Source: Casuarina equisetifolia
Taxonomy: Eukaryota > Streptophyta > Magnoliopsida > Fagales > Casuarinaceae
Reading direction: 5' to 3'
Length of the DNA stretch: 64,000 nt
NCBI GenBank assembly: GCA_028551475.1
Contig: CM052357.1
Coordinates: 29,037,745 to 29,101,744 of the forward strand
The translations under genes were made by a program, and so were the position numbers. The notes below the pieces were generated by a model. That model had not been told where the DNA came from, did no database searches, and saw nothing but the letters and a program-made list of their open reading frames with translations. This document shows, in pieces, positions 12,101-23,541 of this stretch (positions are counted from its first letter, which is position 1; the number at the start of each line of letters is the position of its first letter).

Positions 12101-15100
12101 GCCTACTGTCCTAAGTTTTCAGCATAAACCAAACAGGCAAGATCCACCATTGATACGGCCTACAACAAGACTGGTCCTTTCACATGTAGCTTGCAGTGGG
12201 GCTGTACACAGGGTAGTTCAAAGTCAACCAACTTATGGATGTCTTTTGCCAGACACAGCTACCTCATCAAAGATAGTTGGCAGAGCTTTCCCCAAGTCTT
12301 ATAAAAGATAGTTCAAAGTCAACCAACTTCAGGACCATAGCACACAAAAAATGGCAACACACCAGGACAAAAATGAAAGAAGTCTGAAAAACTTAAGGGG
12401 GTTGGGATAACTGATGGAGAACCTGATGAGGCAGCTGCTTCCTACGTCGCTTATTTCTGACCTCTGCAACAAATGAGATAGAATCTTTACAAACTCCTAT
12501 CCACTCTCCGTTCAAGAACACTTTATACTTTCCTTGTAGTGAAGCATCATCCACCAATTCCTCCATTCCACAATCAGAGAATTTGGAACTTATAGGCTCC
12601 AATAAGTTCGTGCTTACAAGACCAGTTATGGCCAAATTTTTCACAAGCCCACAGTTTTCACCATCCGGGGTTGAGAGAAAGCATACCCTTCCCCAGTGCG
12701 ATGGATGTCTGCATACAGAAAATCCTGTCAGATAATATTACCCTTGTTGAAAAGCATCTCAAACATCAAATGCAGTAAGCACTAAACATTTCAGTGAGCA
12801 ACTATGCACATGTTAGAGCCTACATAATTTAATATGAAACCCCAAGATTCGAACAAGTTGTAATATCTATGTAAAAAAACAAAAGAAGAAACAGCTAACT
12901 GAAACGCTGGTAGCAATATGAAATTAGTTTTTAACTACTTGAATATCTAAAAAGCAAAAGAAGGCAAAGGAAAAAAGGGGGAAGAATGGTTCAGTTCATA
13001 TCTGATATATCGTTTTCTTTTATATCAAATTAAGCAATACTTTTACTGGCGTCTCCAACATCAATCCTACTAGGATTTTCACTTTTATTATAACATCTTT
13101 GTCATTTCCTTCCATCGTTCCAGAGCACACATTTCTTTTCTCATCACTAAATTTCTCACTTCCTCTCAATATTTCAGTTCCAACCAAAATAAACCACATC
13201 TTTTTTGTGAGGTCTGATAATAAGCAGAAATTCTAAATGGAAAGAGTTGCAACTTTCTCCAAGGAAATCAACATACATTACTAGGAAATTTCACTTGTTT
13301 CCCTGTTCATGCTTGATTTATCATTAAGTTGTCAAAGAACACAGTTGAAAGCAAAAGGACCAGTAGGTAAGAAGTGATCATGTTGATTTTGTTTAACTTT
13401 AATGGGAGAAATTCAGCATCTTCATTTTAACATGAGATAAGTTTAATAGAGACCAATCTCCGCAAGGCCAAGTCCTATGCTCCACCATTCTCTTGATCAC
13501 CCAAAAGGTTATATTTCTGCTTGTCTGCCAAATCCAGTCCTCTGATCTTTTCAAATTGTCAGTAACATCTGATCAAGCAACATATTCCACACATGAACCC
13601 TGTGCGTGATGCAATATTTGAACATTAACTTAACTTTATGGTGAAAGATCAATTGATCTAAATGGACCAGGATATAGTGCTGACAAGAACATGCCTTTCC
13701 AGGCAGCCTCGTTCAATCTAACTAGGCATATATACCAAAAGGAGAATGTTTGGCACAGTGACCCAAACTTATGTTATTCAACCAACAAACCAATTATGGT
13801 CAAGGCAAATCCAGTACTGCAAGGAAAAGCAACTTACGGGTATCTGGCATCTCCAACCTTCCCAGTGTACTGAACTTGCTGGCGTGTCCTTCTCATTTCA
13901 ACCATAGTCTGCAATGGGTTTGTCCGGCCTAGTGTAGCCACTACACCTGAAATCCTTTCCATCCTCTTGAAAGGATGTGACCACGCTCCTGTGGAGAAGG
14001 CCCTTGCAAGACCATTGGTGATTATGGAAGCATCTAAATAATGTTCAATTGGACGCACAATTCGATCTCCATAAAGGTCTCTCTGCAGAACCTTTGCCAT
14101 GCGCCTCCGTGTATGAGCAAGATGCACTCTCAGTTCACGCTCAAGCAGCTCGCCAGCCAAGTCAAACCTCTTGTTTCTGAAATCATCCCTGTTGTCGCAT
14201 TTTCTGTGGCCAGAATAAGCCTGTAAGAGGCACTTCACCATATACCCAAGAAAACGTGCTTTTAGCTTTGGAAATTTGAGACTGGGAAACAGATACTTGC
14301 TAATGCACTCTTCAATCGATTCCACAGGAGGAAATTTAGTACTCTTTACAAGTTTATCCACAAAAGTTAGAGCTTTCCTCCCTCTACGAAAACTCTCACA
14401 TTTCTCATCAGCATCATGAATTGATGCAAATAGGATATTTGATATGCTGGCATCTTCACTGTTATAATCTATCAGATCAATAACTTCTTTGTCTGATGAC
14501 ACACCGAGAGCAAAAAACAATGTCCATACAGGGATCTCTGTTGACAAAAAATATACAGTAAGAACCTTCTCTCCTCCTTTGATATCCTCAAATTTAGAAA
14601 TCCCCACTAGCTTCAGTATTAATCTATTCTTCTTCGTTTCTGATTTGTATGAAACCGTCCAACCTTGGCTATTCAAAATCCAAAGCCTTTTTAGACACAG
14701 CTGCTCTTGTGCGATAAATGTCTGCAATAAAGACAATCTAGATATGATAAAAATATGACCAAAAATAAAAAGAAGAGAATGGAAGACAACCAATATTCAC
14801 TTGTTGTGAATATATTGCATAGCACCTTGGAAAATTTTAGAGACAGTAAAAGAAGAGGAAAAACTAGCATGGCATCAGCAAAAATCACAGACGAATAGAA
14901 ACTTTTCCACAAAGGAATCAAAAGCTAAAAGTGTAAAACAAGAAAGTCAAGTTTGAGATATAGAACTTGCATCAGGATCTAGAATAAGATTGCTCATCCC
15001 AAAATCTGGACAACAAAATATCAATCATACCATATAAGATCCAACCTTTTTTTATTTTGATCCGTTATATTGGATTCACAAGAAGGTTGACTGATCATAG

Positions 15101-17462
15101 TTAAAGGGTTCAACCACCTTGACTCCTTTCTCAACTTGATTTCCAGACTGAGCTACTGAGACCTCAACTGGGTACAATACAATACTTTCCTCAGGATGGT
15201 CATATAAGCAATTTGGCATGTCCATATGTTACTGCAATCGCACGAACTATTTGAGTATGTAAACTCTGTCTTTTGTGTCCATATGCACTATGGTCCCCTC
15301 TTTCACTATTTTGATTAAATAATGGCTTTTATTCTCAAATCAGCCAAAAGACATCCACAGGGATTTCCATGCGTGAGCTAACTCTATGCATCTTGCGAAT
15401 CAGAAGCATCACCTCATCACCTCTATCAAATTATGCAGTACAAAAGGTGCAAATTGTTTAGAAAGGGAAAGACCCAAGACAACCCACTTTCTTCCTTATT
15501 AATTCATCTTGTGAAGTAATGAAATGACTATTTAATATCATTGGACAAACCACAAGTTTTACCCTTTAATTCTGGGTCGGAGTGTCACGGGCTTGCATGT
15601 TCACAGGGCATAGATCAACAATCTCAGGCATGACAACTTTCTTGCTAGCTTTTGTTGGATTTTTCCATGCATCAAGTTCTGGCAGCTCCTACAACTGGTA
15701 CTTAAAGGCCCTCAGGTCCCGACCCACAAATGAATTCATGAGCTATTAAATTTGAAAAATATCAGTCTTTGTGCTCAGTAGACAAGATTAATTGACTCCT
15801 TTTGGAAATATCCAAAAATAATTCAAATCGTGCCAAAGAATTCAACTACTTTGGAAGTTTAAAGAATTTGTTACTTATGATTGTTCCATGAAAGAGTATC
15901 TAGACAAGCACCATCCTCCAATACAAGCATGTATAGAAAGAAACTGAAGAACATATTGTTAAGACTCACCTTCTCTGTGCCCTTAATTAAAAAATAACCT
16001 CCATGATCGAAATCACAATCACCCTTCTCAGCTTCTTTCATCCAGCACAGGTCAGACTTTACCATAACAGGGATCCTTCCTATAATGACGTCCCTGTTGT
16101 CTTCACTTAAAACAGTTTTATCAATATATTGATCTTTTCCAGTTTTAAACTTGTCGCTTCTAACAAGCCTTTGAGTGTACACCTGATAAATTACATAAGT
16201 GAGGCACACTATTAGATAATAAATTATTGTCAGAAGATACCTAACATTAAAATGAGGCACATACATAATGTTAAAAGGACTGGTCAAACTATGATCTGTG
16301 CAGTATAATTCTGCAGTAGAATCCTTTTCTTAGGGAGTTCAAGCCTAATAAAAAGCAGTCTTTAAAAGTGTTATATCATTCAGAAGAAGGATATAAAGTA
16401 CATGGAGATATGTGACGCATGTCTAGTTCTCATGAAAACGCCGCCCCCAAAAAAAAGGATAGATAGCCTTTTATTGGCAATTGATAAGAATAATACCTTC
16501 AAATCAATTACCACGTCCTGTGGAGGAACATAATGACAAGTCATGACATAGATAAACATATGTTCCCAAAACATGGACAGCACAACGTTGCACTGATTAG
16601 TTCAACCTTCAAGCCAATCATCAAATAATTTTGAGTTATTGCAGGTAAGGGCCAAGCCAGTAACTAGATAGAGGAGAACAAATACTCATGGAACTAACAA
16701 ACTTCAGCAAGGCAATTGGGTCACCTTATTTTTTGAAAAGCAATGAAGTTCACTCCAATGTCACAAAAACTTACAGATTTTCTGTAAAAAGGTACATCTA
16801 TAAATATGATATTTCCACTATACTCTGTTACAACAGCAAAAATGCCTATGAAAATAATGATACATAAACTAGCAATAATGTTAACCAGTTATAGCATCAG
16901 CAACCTAAACGCCAAGCACTAATCAAAATAGAAAGGGCAAAATTGCAATAGTGTTATAGAAATCATTATTTTTCACCTGAACATGAATATTCACTTTCAT
17001 CCTTGATGAGTATGTCATGTTCTGAAGCCGGGCATGCCTAGGAAGCATATTGTACTCCCTCCCATTTTCATCACCACCATCACCACCACCCCAGAAGCTA
17101 GGCTTATCAAGGTTAACTTTCCCAAACCTAACCGAAGCATATCGCCACTCATTCTCTCCCTTCTTTGATGGATCATAGCCAGGCTCAACTACTATCTCAC
17201 CAAAAGAATCAAAGATCTTCTGAAGACTATTCTTGATGAAATCATTGTACGAGTTGATCTGGTGACTGATTAGACCATACTCATTGAAGAATGACATTGA
17301 AGCCTTCTTACAAAAGTTCTTCAAAAACTCTTCACCCAGATCTTGTATGCAACTTGATTCAAGAAATTCGTCATCATCTAAATCCATATCAGCCTCATCT
17401 GAATATGTTTCAGCCCTACTACTCATACCTATATGCTCCTTGACATCTGATGACGCCCCCAT
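9143..17462 (-). CDS. NRPD2: DNA-directed RNA polymerases IV and V second-largest subunit (NRPD2/NRPE2)
   Basis: Seven coding exons on the minus strand join in frame: 17462-16977, 16182-15970, 14721-13838, 12708-12423, 11728-10778, 10545-10274 and 9644-9143 (TAG), for 1197 aa. The second-largest subunit carries half of the catalytic centre of the plant-specific polymerases Pol IV (siRNA precursor synthesis) and Pol V (scaffold transcripts) in RNA-directed DNA methylation, in the nucleus. Recognisable parts are an acidic N-terminus (residues 20-40), the [20 protein letters not shown] fork region, [13 protein letters not shown] with the Glu820-Asp821 pair near the active site, [15 protein letters not shown] (from residue 947) of the hybrid-binding core, and a C-terminal clamp zinc site with Cys1133, Cys1136, Cys1158 and Cys1161. 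The wording matches NRPD2 rather than Pol I, II or III (for example the FCKKAS and [13 protein letters not shown] segments). The ATG at 17462 follows a likely 5'UTR splice acceptor. No disabling mutation is seen. Confidence 0.95.
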
Positions 17463-17466
17463 TAAT

Positions 17467-18366
17467 CTGCAACAGAAATGGACAAGAAGATTAATGATAA
17501 ACTAACACCACCAAAGCATTCATATTAAAAGCCCTAATGCCTCCACTTGGCTGTTAAGACATCAATGCAAAACAAAAGAAAAATAGAACTTACACCTGTT
17601 GGGTCCACTCAGCATCCAAATAAAAACCATTTCTTGTTTTCTTATGCCAAATAGAGAAACCATGCTAACAAAACATGACGAAGTAAATCTCCAAAGAAAC
17701 GCATCATATACCCGAGGGCCAAGTGTAAAGAAACTACATACAAGCCATGCAACCGACTAGTCCCCATTCACCAGACCCTCTTTTCAGATTATGAAAAAAA
17801 CAGCTTCTCATTAATCGGTAACTGACTCTAATATAACAAAAGCACAAAGATATCTAATGCAGGCATTAATTTAATTCCTTGATCCTAAAAATTTTCGATT
17901 TTCCCGACAGCAGTTAATGCTTTAGTGATCAACCAAACCCCAAACCTTCAACCGCTCGGAAATTTCACATTTTTGCATGAGCTGTAGACCTCAACATAAG
18001 CTCAATGAAAGAATCCCTCCTACAAAACCAGCATCTTCCTCTCCCTCAAAAGTTCTTCTTCTCAAAACAAAGAGCATTGTCAACATAAAGGGGGACTTGG
18101 ATTTTCCCTTCCTTCGCTTTACATTTTCTTACTTGATTTCCAACATGCCACAAATAAACGAAAACCAATCCATCGCTGAAACTTCCAGTTACATGAAAAA
18201 ATTCTTTATGCCGAAAAGAAAATCCTTCCATAAACACTAAAATCCTATTCTTCTTATATCACAAGGCAAACAGACTCCAAATAATAATTTCCCCGAAAGT
18301 CGAACCTAATCATCAAAGAAAGTGCCAAACAAATAAAAACTCAACTTTCGAGAGGAAAAGACTCAC
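17467..18366 (-). other. Probable 5'UTR intron of NRPD2
   Basis: Reading the minus strand, a good donor (AAAT|GTGAGT) lies at 18367/18366 and a good acceptor (TTGCAG|ATTA) at 17467/17466, four bases before the start codon. The 900-base stretch between is AT-rich, like the other introns of the gene. The noncoding first exon would begin somewhere in the GC-richer stretch 18,370-18,650. Transcript evidence would be needed to fix the start. Confidence 0.6.
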
Positions 18367-18659
18367 ATTTTAGCTTTCTGTGGTTGCGATTTCACTTGAC
18401 GACAAAACCTTAAACCTTCTCCGTCGAAGCCTTCCCTGCCGGAGTTCCCAAAAACGCTCAGAATCAGCGATTCCCTTGACTGTTCCTCTCCCTGCTACAC
18501 AATGTGCATGAAGGTACGATCCTCTATACTTTCTTCATAAATTCCTTGCACTCTCCATTTCACTTCTGCCGAGTATTTAGTTCAGTGAGCGTTTTAGACG
18601 AAGACAGCTTTTGTCAGACCAGAATCCCAGAAAAAGCGCATGACCCTCTGTTGCCGTGG

Positions 18660-19691
18660 GGTCCTCGTTAGAGTCTAAATGCCAATTTTGTCCTCATTAT
18701 GGGGGCCATGAGAGACGTATGTATGTTGAAGAGTGAACATTATTTGCCAAAATTCTAGACAAATTTACTGAAATATTTTGATACCTTAGTTTGATTAATT
18801 GAGGAAAAATAAAATAATTATTAAAATTTAATCAATCATTTAGCCTTTTATAATTTTTCACTATTTTAACTTTTTCTCTTTTTATTTCATTGTGATTTTT
18901 TATCATAAGAGTTGGACTAAAATAAAGATGGAAGTCCTATTAATTTACCTTTAAGTTAAGAAAAAATCTACCAACTATGAATGTAGACTTCCTCTCACCA
19001 AGGGAAGAAAAAGTGGTGTTTTTAATCATTTAAGAGATCTAATTATTTCTCTCATTAAGTTAAATCTTTATAAGCTAACAAAAACTTCTACCTTGTACCT
19101 ATTATCCCTTGCGTATGAGTAGTATATTAAGGGCAATGTGAATTTAGAGACGAAAGGATATCATATTTTAGACTTTCCCTTAGAAGGGGAGTAAAAGTTT
19201 TTGATCATATAAAAGGTCAACTTTTTAGTTTGAAACTTAATTTATAACATCATGTTACTCATGAATGAAGATTAAGAAAAAAGATAACAGATTGTTTTTG
19301 CACAAAGGTAAACTTGAAATTAGAATAGAGCTAAAAAAGTAATTATGCAAGGGTATTTTTGTAATTATGTGAAATGATAAATTAATAATTAAGTAAAAGG
19401 ATAAAATTATAATTATGCCAAACAGTAACATCATTATCACATTATTATACAAAATGGTAAAATCGTAGTTAAATAAAAAGGCACTAGAATAATTACGTGA
19501 GATAATAAAATACGACAAAAAAGTAACATCATGGTTATGCAAAATGGTACAATTTCACAATTTGTCTAAAATCATAAATAACTTCTTAAACGCCCATTTT
19601 TGCTGTATCACTAAATAGTACATATGGAACTATAAATACAACAGCTCCCCGGCTTTTAAAGATGTAGAGAAAAATTTAAGTCAAAGGTGTG
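18660..19691. other. Intergenic, AT-rich, no gene seen
   Basis: The right end of the NRPD2 5' region merges into strongly AT-rich sequence leading to the 3' end of the chorismate mutase gene. Reading frames here are short and dominated by Ile, Phe, Asn and Tyr codons, as expected by chance in such sequence. Confidence 0.6.
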
Positions 19692-21404
19692 TCAATCGAG
19701 GCGGCGGAGGAGGTAGTCGACTTCCACCTGCTTGGTAAGCGGGATCACCCACTCCCCGTAGAGGCGAGAAACTACCGATGGATCGACCTTGTACTTCCCC
19801 GTGCCCCCATCGGTGCCGTTCAAAGTCACGTTTTGCCCAAACGCCGTGGCCTTCCTCGCAACTCTCGCCTTCACTTCGTCCTCTACTTTCGGAACTGTCA
19901 ACAGATTCATTATAGCCTGTGTGTTCTGAAAGAAAGAAGCAACGTATAAATCATATCTCCAGTTTCATGTGGACAAGCATCCTCAACAGACTCTTTTTTG
20001 TAAGAAGGATACCTTATCACGAATTAAAGGCACGTATTTTTGAGGGGATTCCTTGAATTTTGCCTCGGCTACTAACTTTCCATAGTGAATTCTTCTGGAA
20101 AGAGCCTGCAGGTAGAAATACATGTTACTTGAACTTATTTTTTTGGATTAAACTCCAAAAGAAATGATGGGGATTAGGACTTGTAGACCCACAAACAAAA
20201 AGTTCACAGCTTTACCTGTAAACACAAAAGGTCGCTTGCTGCAGTCGATGCATAGTTGCCATCATCACCCGGCGCAACAAACAGGGCAAGCAGTTTGTCA
20301 AAGTACATACTCCATATGGACTTGTTTATGTTTACGGAAGAGGCTGGTGGATGCAGAGCCTGTAATGGGAGTCAGATCAAGACCCTTCATATTGAAAAGA
20401 AAAAGCGAAGTCTTTGGTGTGTGTGTGTATATATATATATTTATCATTACCTCGGTATGGTTTTGAGGTGGCACGATGGAGGGTGGTAAACCATCAGGAA
20501 AAAAGGGATTTTCTTCAGGGTTTGTAAACCTACCAGCCTGTAGCATTCCATGTCATATTAGAGATAGAGCCGAAGGAGTAAAAACATGACCCAAAGCAGA
20601 CAAGCTCAAAGAAAGCTCAAAGAAACTAAACCATGTTCAATAAAGTAATACAGCCCAGCGCCAAGACTTCCAAATCCAGAAGTCACCGTACACATCTTCT
20701 AATTAAGACTTAAAAGTTATTAAAAAATATATTTATTGACAAATGCCTAATTCAATAAAAGCAAATGCTACTCAAGAAAACTTCTATAATTGCCTTAATT
20801 ATGACCTTTTACGAATAAATTCACCTAGGACTATTTGTCCTGAATTTCTTGGATTTTTTTTTATTTTTTTTTATTTCATATGCTCATCACATGTTGTTTG
20901 GCAATATATTGAACTTATAACTACTGAGTTGTTTTATTTAAATATAATTTCATTCACATCGTGGGGTTATGTGGTTTATTTGTTTATGCTTGAATCTCAG
21001 ATGGCAGAACATTATGATGGGGAATTCCCCCTCTGCACCACTGCGGAATCTTTCGTTCACCACGATGCAGCACAAAAGAGAACCACAACATCGGAAGAGA
21101 CAACGAAAGCCTCATTCCACGAAAAAAACACCCGGAAAATCGAAATAGTTAATCCAGAATTGGAATCTCGAGAACGCACCTTGGCTTGGGTTGCCTCTGT
21201 TTCCTCAGCTACGAACTGGACCAAGGAACCAGTGAATCCCGGAATCTTGGCGTATGATGGATCGTAGGCGGGAGAATTGAGGGGGAACTTGGCCCGCTCT
21301 ATGAGGCTAAAAATGATTGTGTCTTCTTGTCTGATCAAATCCTCTCGTATCGAGTCGAGCGAGGACGCATTCGTGCCATTAGAGTCCGGGAGTGCCTCCG
21401 CCAT
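19692..21404 (-). CDS. CM2: Chorismate mutase 2, cytosolic type
   Basis: Five minus-strand exons join in frame: 21404-21180, 20537-20451, 20359-20216, 20105-20013 and 19925-19692 (TGA), for 260 aa. This is the length of plant cytosolic chorismate mutases, which lack the transit peptide of the plastid isoforms. The enzyme converts chorismate to prephenate, the first step towards Phe and Tyr. It has the all-helical AroQ fold: IREDLIRQEDTIIFSLIERA with the conserved N-terminal Arg (residues 19-38), SRRIHYGKLVAEAKF with the conserved Arg and Lys (from 155), and the C-terminal GEWVIPLTKQVEVDYLLRR with the Thr and Glu of the active site. Exon 2 starts A-G-R-F-T-N where relatives usually read V-R-R-Y-x-N; it is the only acceptor that keeps phase. 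The ATG at 21404 gives the usual N-terminus. Confidence 0.95.
20416..20440. repeat. (GT)n(AT)n microsatellite inside a 91-bp intron
   Basis: A GT run passes directly into an AT run within intron 2 of the chorismate mutase gene (20360-20450). About a quarter of this very short intron is microsatellite, lying 10 bases from the splice donor. Confidence 0.9.
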
Positions 21405-21414
21405 GTAATCGTTC

Positions 21415-21654
21415 CTAAAAACACCATGAGACACCCAAAAAAGAATCAGCAACTGCACCAACATGGTGACACAATTTTTCCTCCGATCGTTTCGGCGAAG
21501 ACGGGGAAGAACAAAGCAAATGCAGACATTAAAAACGCCGCAAGAAAAAGGTCTCCTCGCTGCGAATTCTCAGGAGAAAAAATCTCTACCACAGAATTAT
21601 GTTGCCTTATTTAGACGCAGTTGGTATCTTCCAGGTTGAGCAAGAGATAAGTAC
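21415..21654 (-). other. Possible 5'UTR intron of chorismate mutase gene
   Basis: On the minus strand a donor (TTCAAG|GTACTT) ends at 21655 and an acceptor (TTTTTAG|GAACG) at 21415 lies ten bases before the start codon. Upstream sequence to about 21,900 is GC-richer and could be the leader and promoter. If an ATG at 21829 is in the leader, it would open an upstream frame overlapping the main start. I infer this from splice signals only. Confidence 0.45.
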
Positions 21655-21959
21655 CTTGAACAAGGAAGTGATGCCCGGAGCCTGAGCCTGAGGAGAGAAA
21701 GAGACGCTGGAATCTGAGAGCAAGAGCAGCAAATGGTAGCGACGATTGCGGATGAAGGTGATCAACAGTGCGGTACACGTTGATTCTTTTATGCTTACGG
21801 GCTTGTCGTGGCGTGCTGAAGGCGGACATTCTTGCTTTGGAGGTCGGCAAGTAGGGACCCATCAACGTCTCTCCGCGTTCCGGCCGTTGAGTTGTGGATC
21901 CCACAAACATTTGTATTGGGAAATGACGCGGAAGCATGTGTTCCGTATACTTACTCCCT

Positions 21960-23541
21960 AAGGAAATTACTGGGTTTTTTTGCTTTTTGATAGTCCAGGA
22001 CCCACCGAGCTTTGTTTAATGATCTAAATAAAATATTAATACCCTTTTTACAATATGTTTATGTTAATCAGAAATACGATTAATTAAAAATATTTAAACT
22101 TCAAATACTTATTTTACAAAATCTCTCGTTCTAGCTTTTCTTTTCTTTTCTTTTATTTTATATTAAATTTGGGAGTTTGCTGAACTAAATTTTTAGTTAT
22201 CTTTTAAGCTGTATTTTTAAACTTCCTACATAAAGGAATAGCACTAAAACTTTGTCAGCATTTTTTCTAGATTGTTAGACCGGGTCAGTTCAATACATAT
22301 ATTCGGGTTTAAGTTACTTGGTCCTAAAGTTTTGGGCATCCTAACATTGAAGCTGACAAAAGGCGACCTAGGGTTGAGCTTGACAATTTGTACTACTAAA
22401 ATTAAACAATAACGTTGTAACGAAGTTGATCTAGAACAGGTCCACAATCAAGAGCGCGATGTTTGACATAAAATGCAAAAAGCTTTTTCTACGGGCTACC
22501 TTTTTACTTTTTTATGATTAATCATCGCGAATGTTTCACGCATATCTTGGAGGTCCTTATATTAGTTGGGTGAGAACGAGACAGAAAGACAAATTGGCAC
22601 TTAAAGTATTCCACAGCCACGTGTTGGGAGTAGGTGGACATTGTAGGGTAAAATGGTAATATTGCAATCAAAGTATCTTTCAAATTGTTTGTAGATACCA
22701 TACTCTTATAAATCATATATGCAGTGTTAGTATTTGAGAATCTGAAGAGTTCAGCCATATAAAAGAAGATTCAAGTATATAAAAGTTTGAGAAAGAAAAA
22801 AGATGTAAAAGCTTGTTACATACTTTAATCAATGAGTTAAAAGATTTAAGGTAGGATACTAACTTTGACACTTTTTATTTAAATATTATCATCTATATAA
22901 ATCCTCACAAGTCTTAACTTATTATCATTTGTTATGTATCTCAATAATTGAACTAGAAGACTCAAGTCTAAAAGTTAATTTTAGCATATTTCATTTCAGT
23001 ATTATCATCCACTTGAACTCCCATAGGTCCAAGTTTAATATGATTTGAAATCATAACACAACTCCAAAAATTGAAAGAATATAAATTGTTGTTTTATAGA
23101 AAAAAAATTATCCAAATCATGCGAATCATCTATGCATTTGGGTAATTTGTCCAGACTATATAAATCATCTATGCCTTTTCGTGTAATTCTTGTGTGTATT
23201 TGCCATACCATCCTCCAAATTCTCCCAACAAAAACACCCATTTTTTCCTAGCAGTTTATCTAAGATTGAATCCATGTTAACGAACTGCAAAAACTCTGGA
23301 TTAATTTCTCAGTTAGTGAAAGTAGGGAAAGGAGAAGAAAGAAGAAACAGTTTTCCTGGAACAAAACCCACTCTGTTTCATCTACTATATCGATATTACT
23401 GTTCTCATTTGCCACCCTTTTACCTTGTACAAACACTTTCACACAGTTTCAAGCCAAAAGCCAAATAGATACAGAAACTCATAATCACACACCATGTAGA
23501 GTTACACATTCCTGTTTACAAGTTGATGCTTACCTGCAAAA
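21960..23541. other. Intergenic, no gene seen
   Basis: AT-rich sequence between the promoter of the chorismate mutase gene and the 3' end of the POLAR-like gene. The stretch 23,250-23,530 is probably 3'UTR or a 3'UTR intron of the latter. No frame shows a recognisable protein. Confidence 0.55.

Noticed and set aside
16380..16583. Minus-strand frame with a splice-like end, considered as an extra NRPD2 exon
   Set aside because: The flanking exons join directly in frame across the conserved segment (HVQ to VYTQRLV). Adding this piece would disrupt the alignment with the family.
20743..21267. 174-codon plus-strand frame
   Set aside because: It covers intron 1 and runs antisense through exon 1 of the chorismate mutase gene. 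Its codon content is Phe/Ile/Tyr-rich and no domain is recognised.
21655..21829. Plastid transit peptide for the chorismate mutase
   Set aside because: The frame does not join in phase with the enzyme through the visible splice sites, and the protein already matches the full-length cytosolic isoform.
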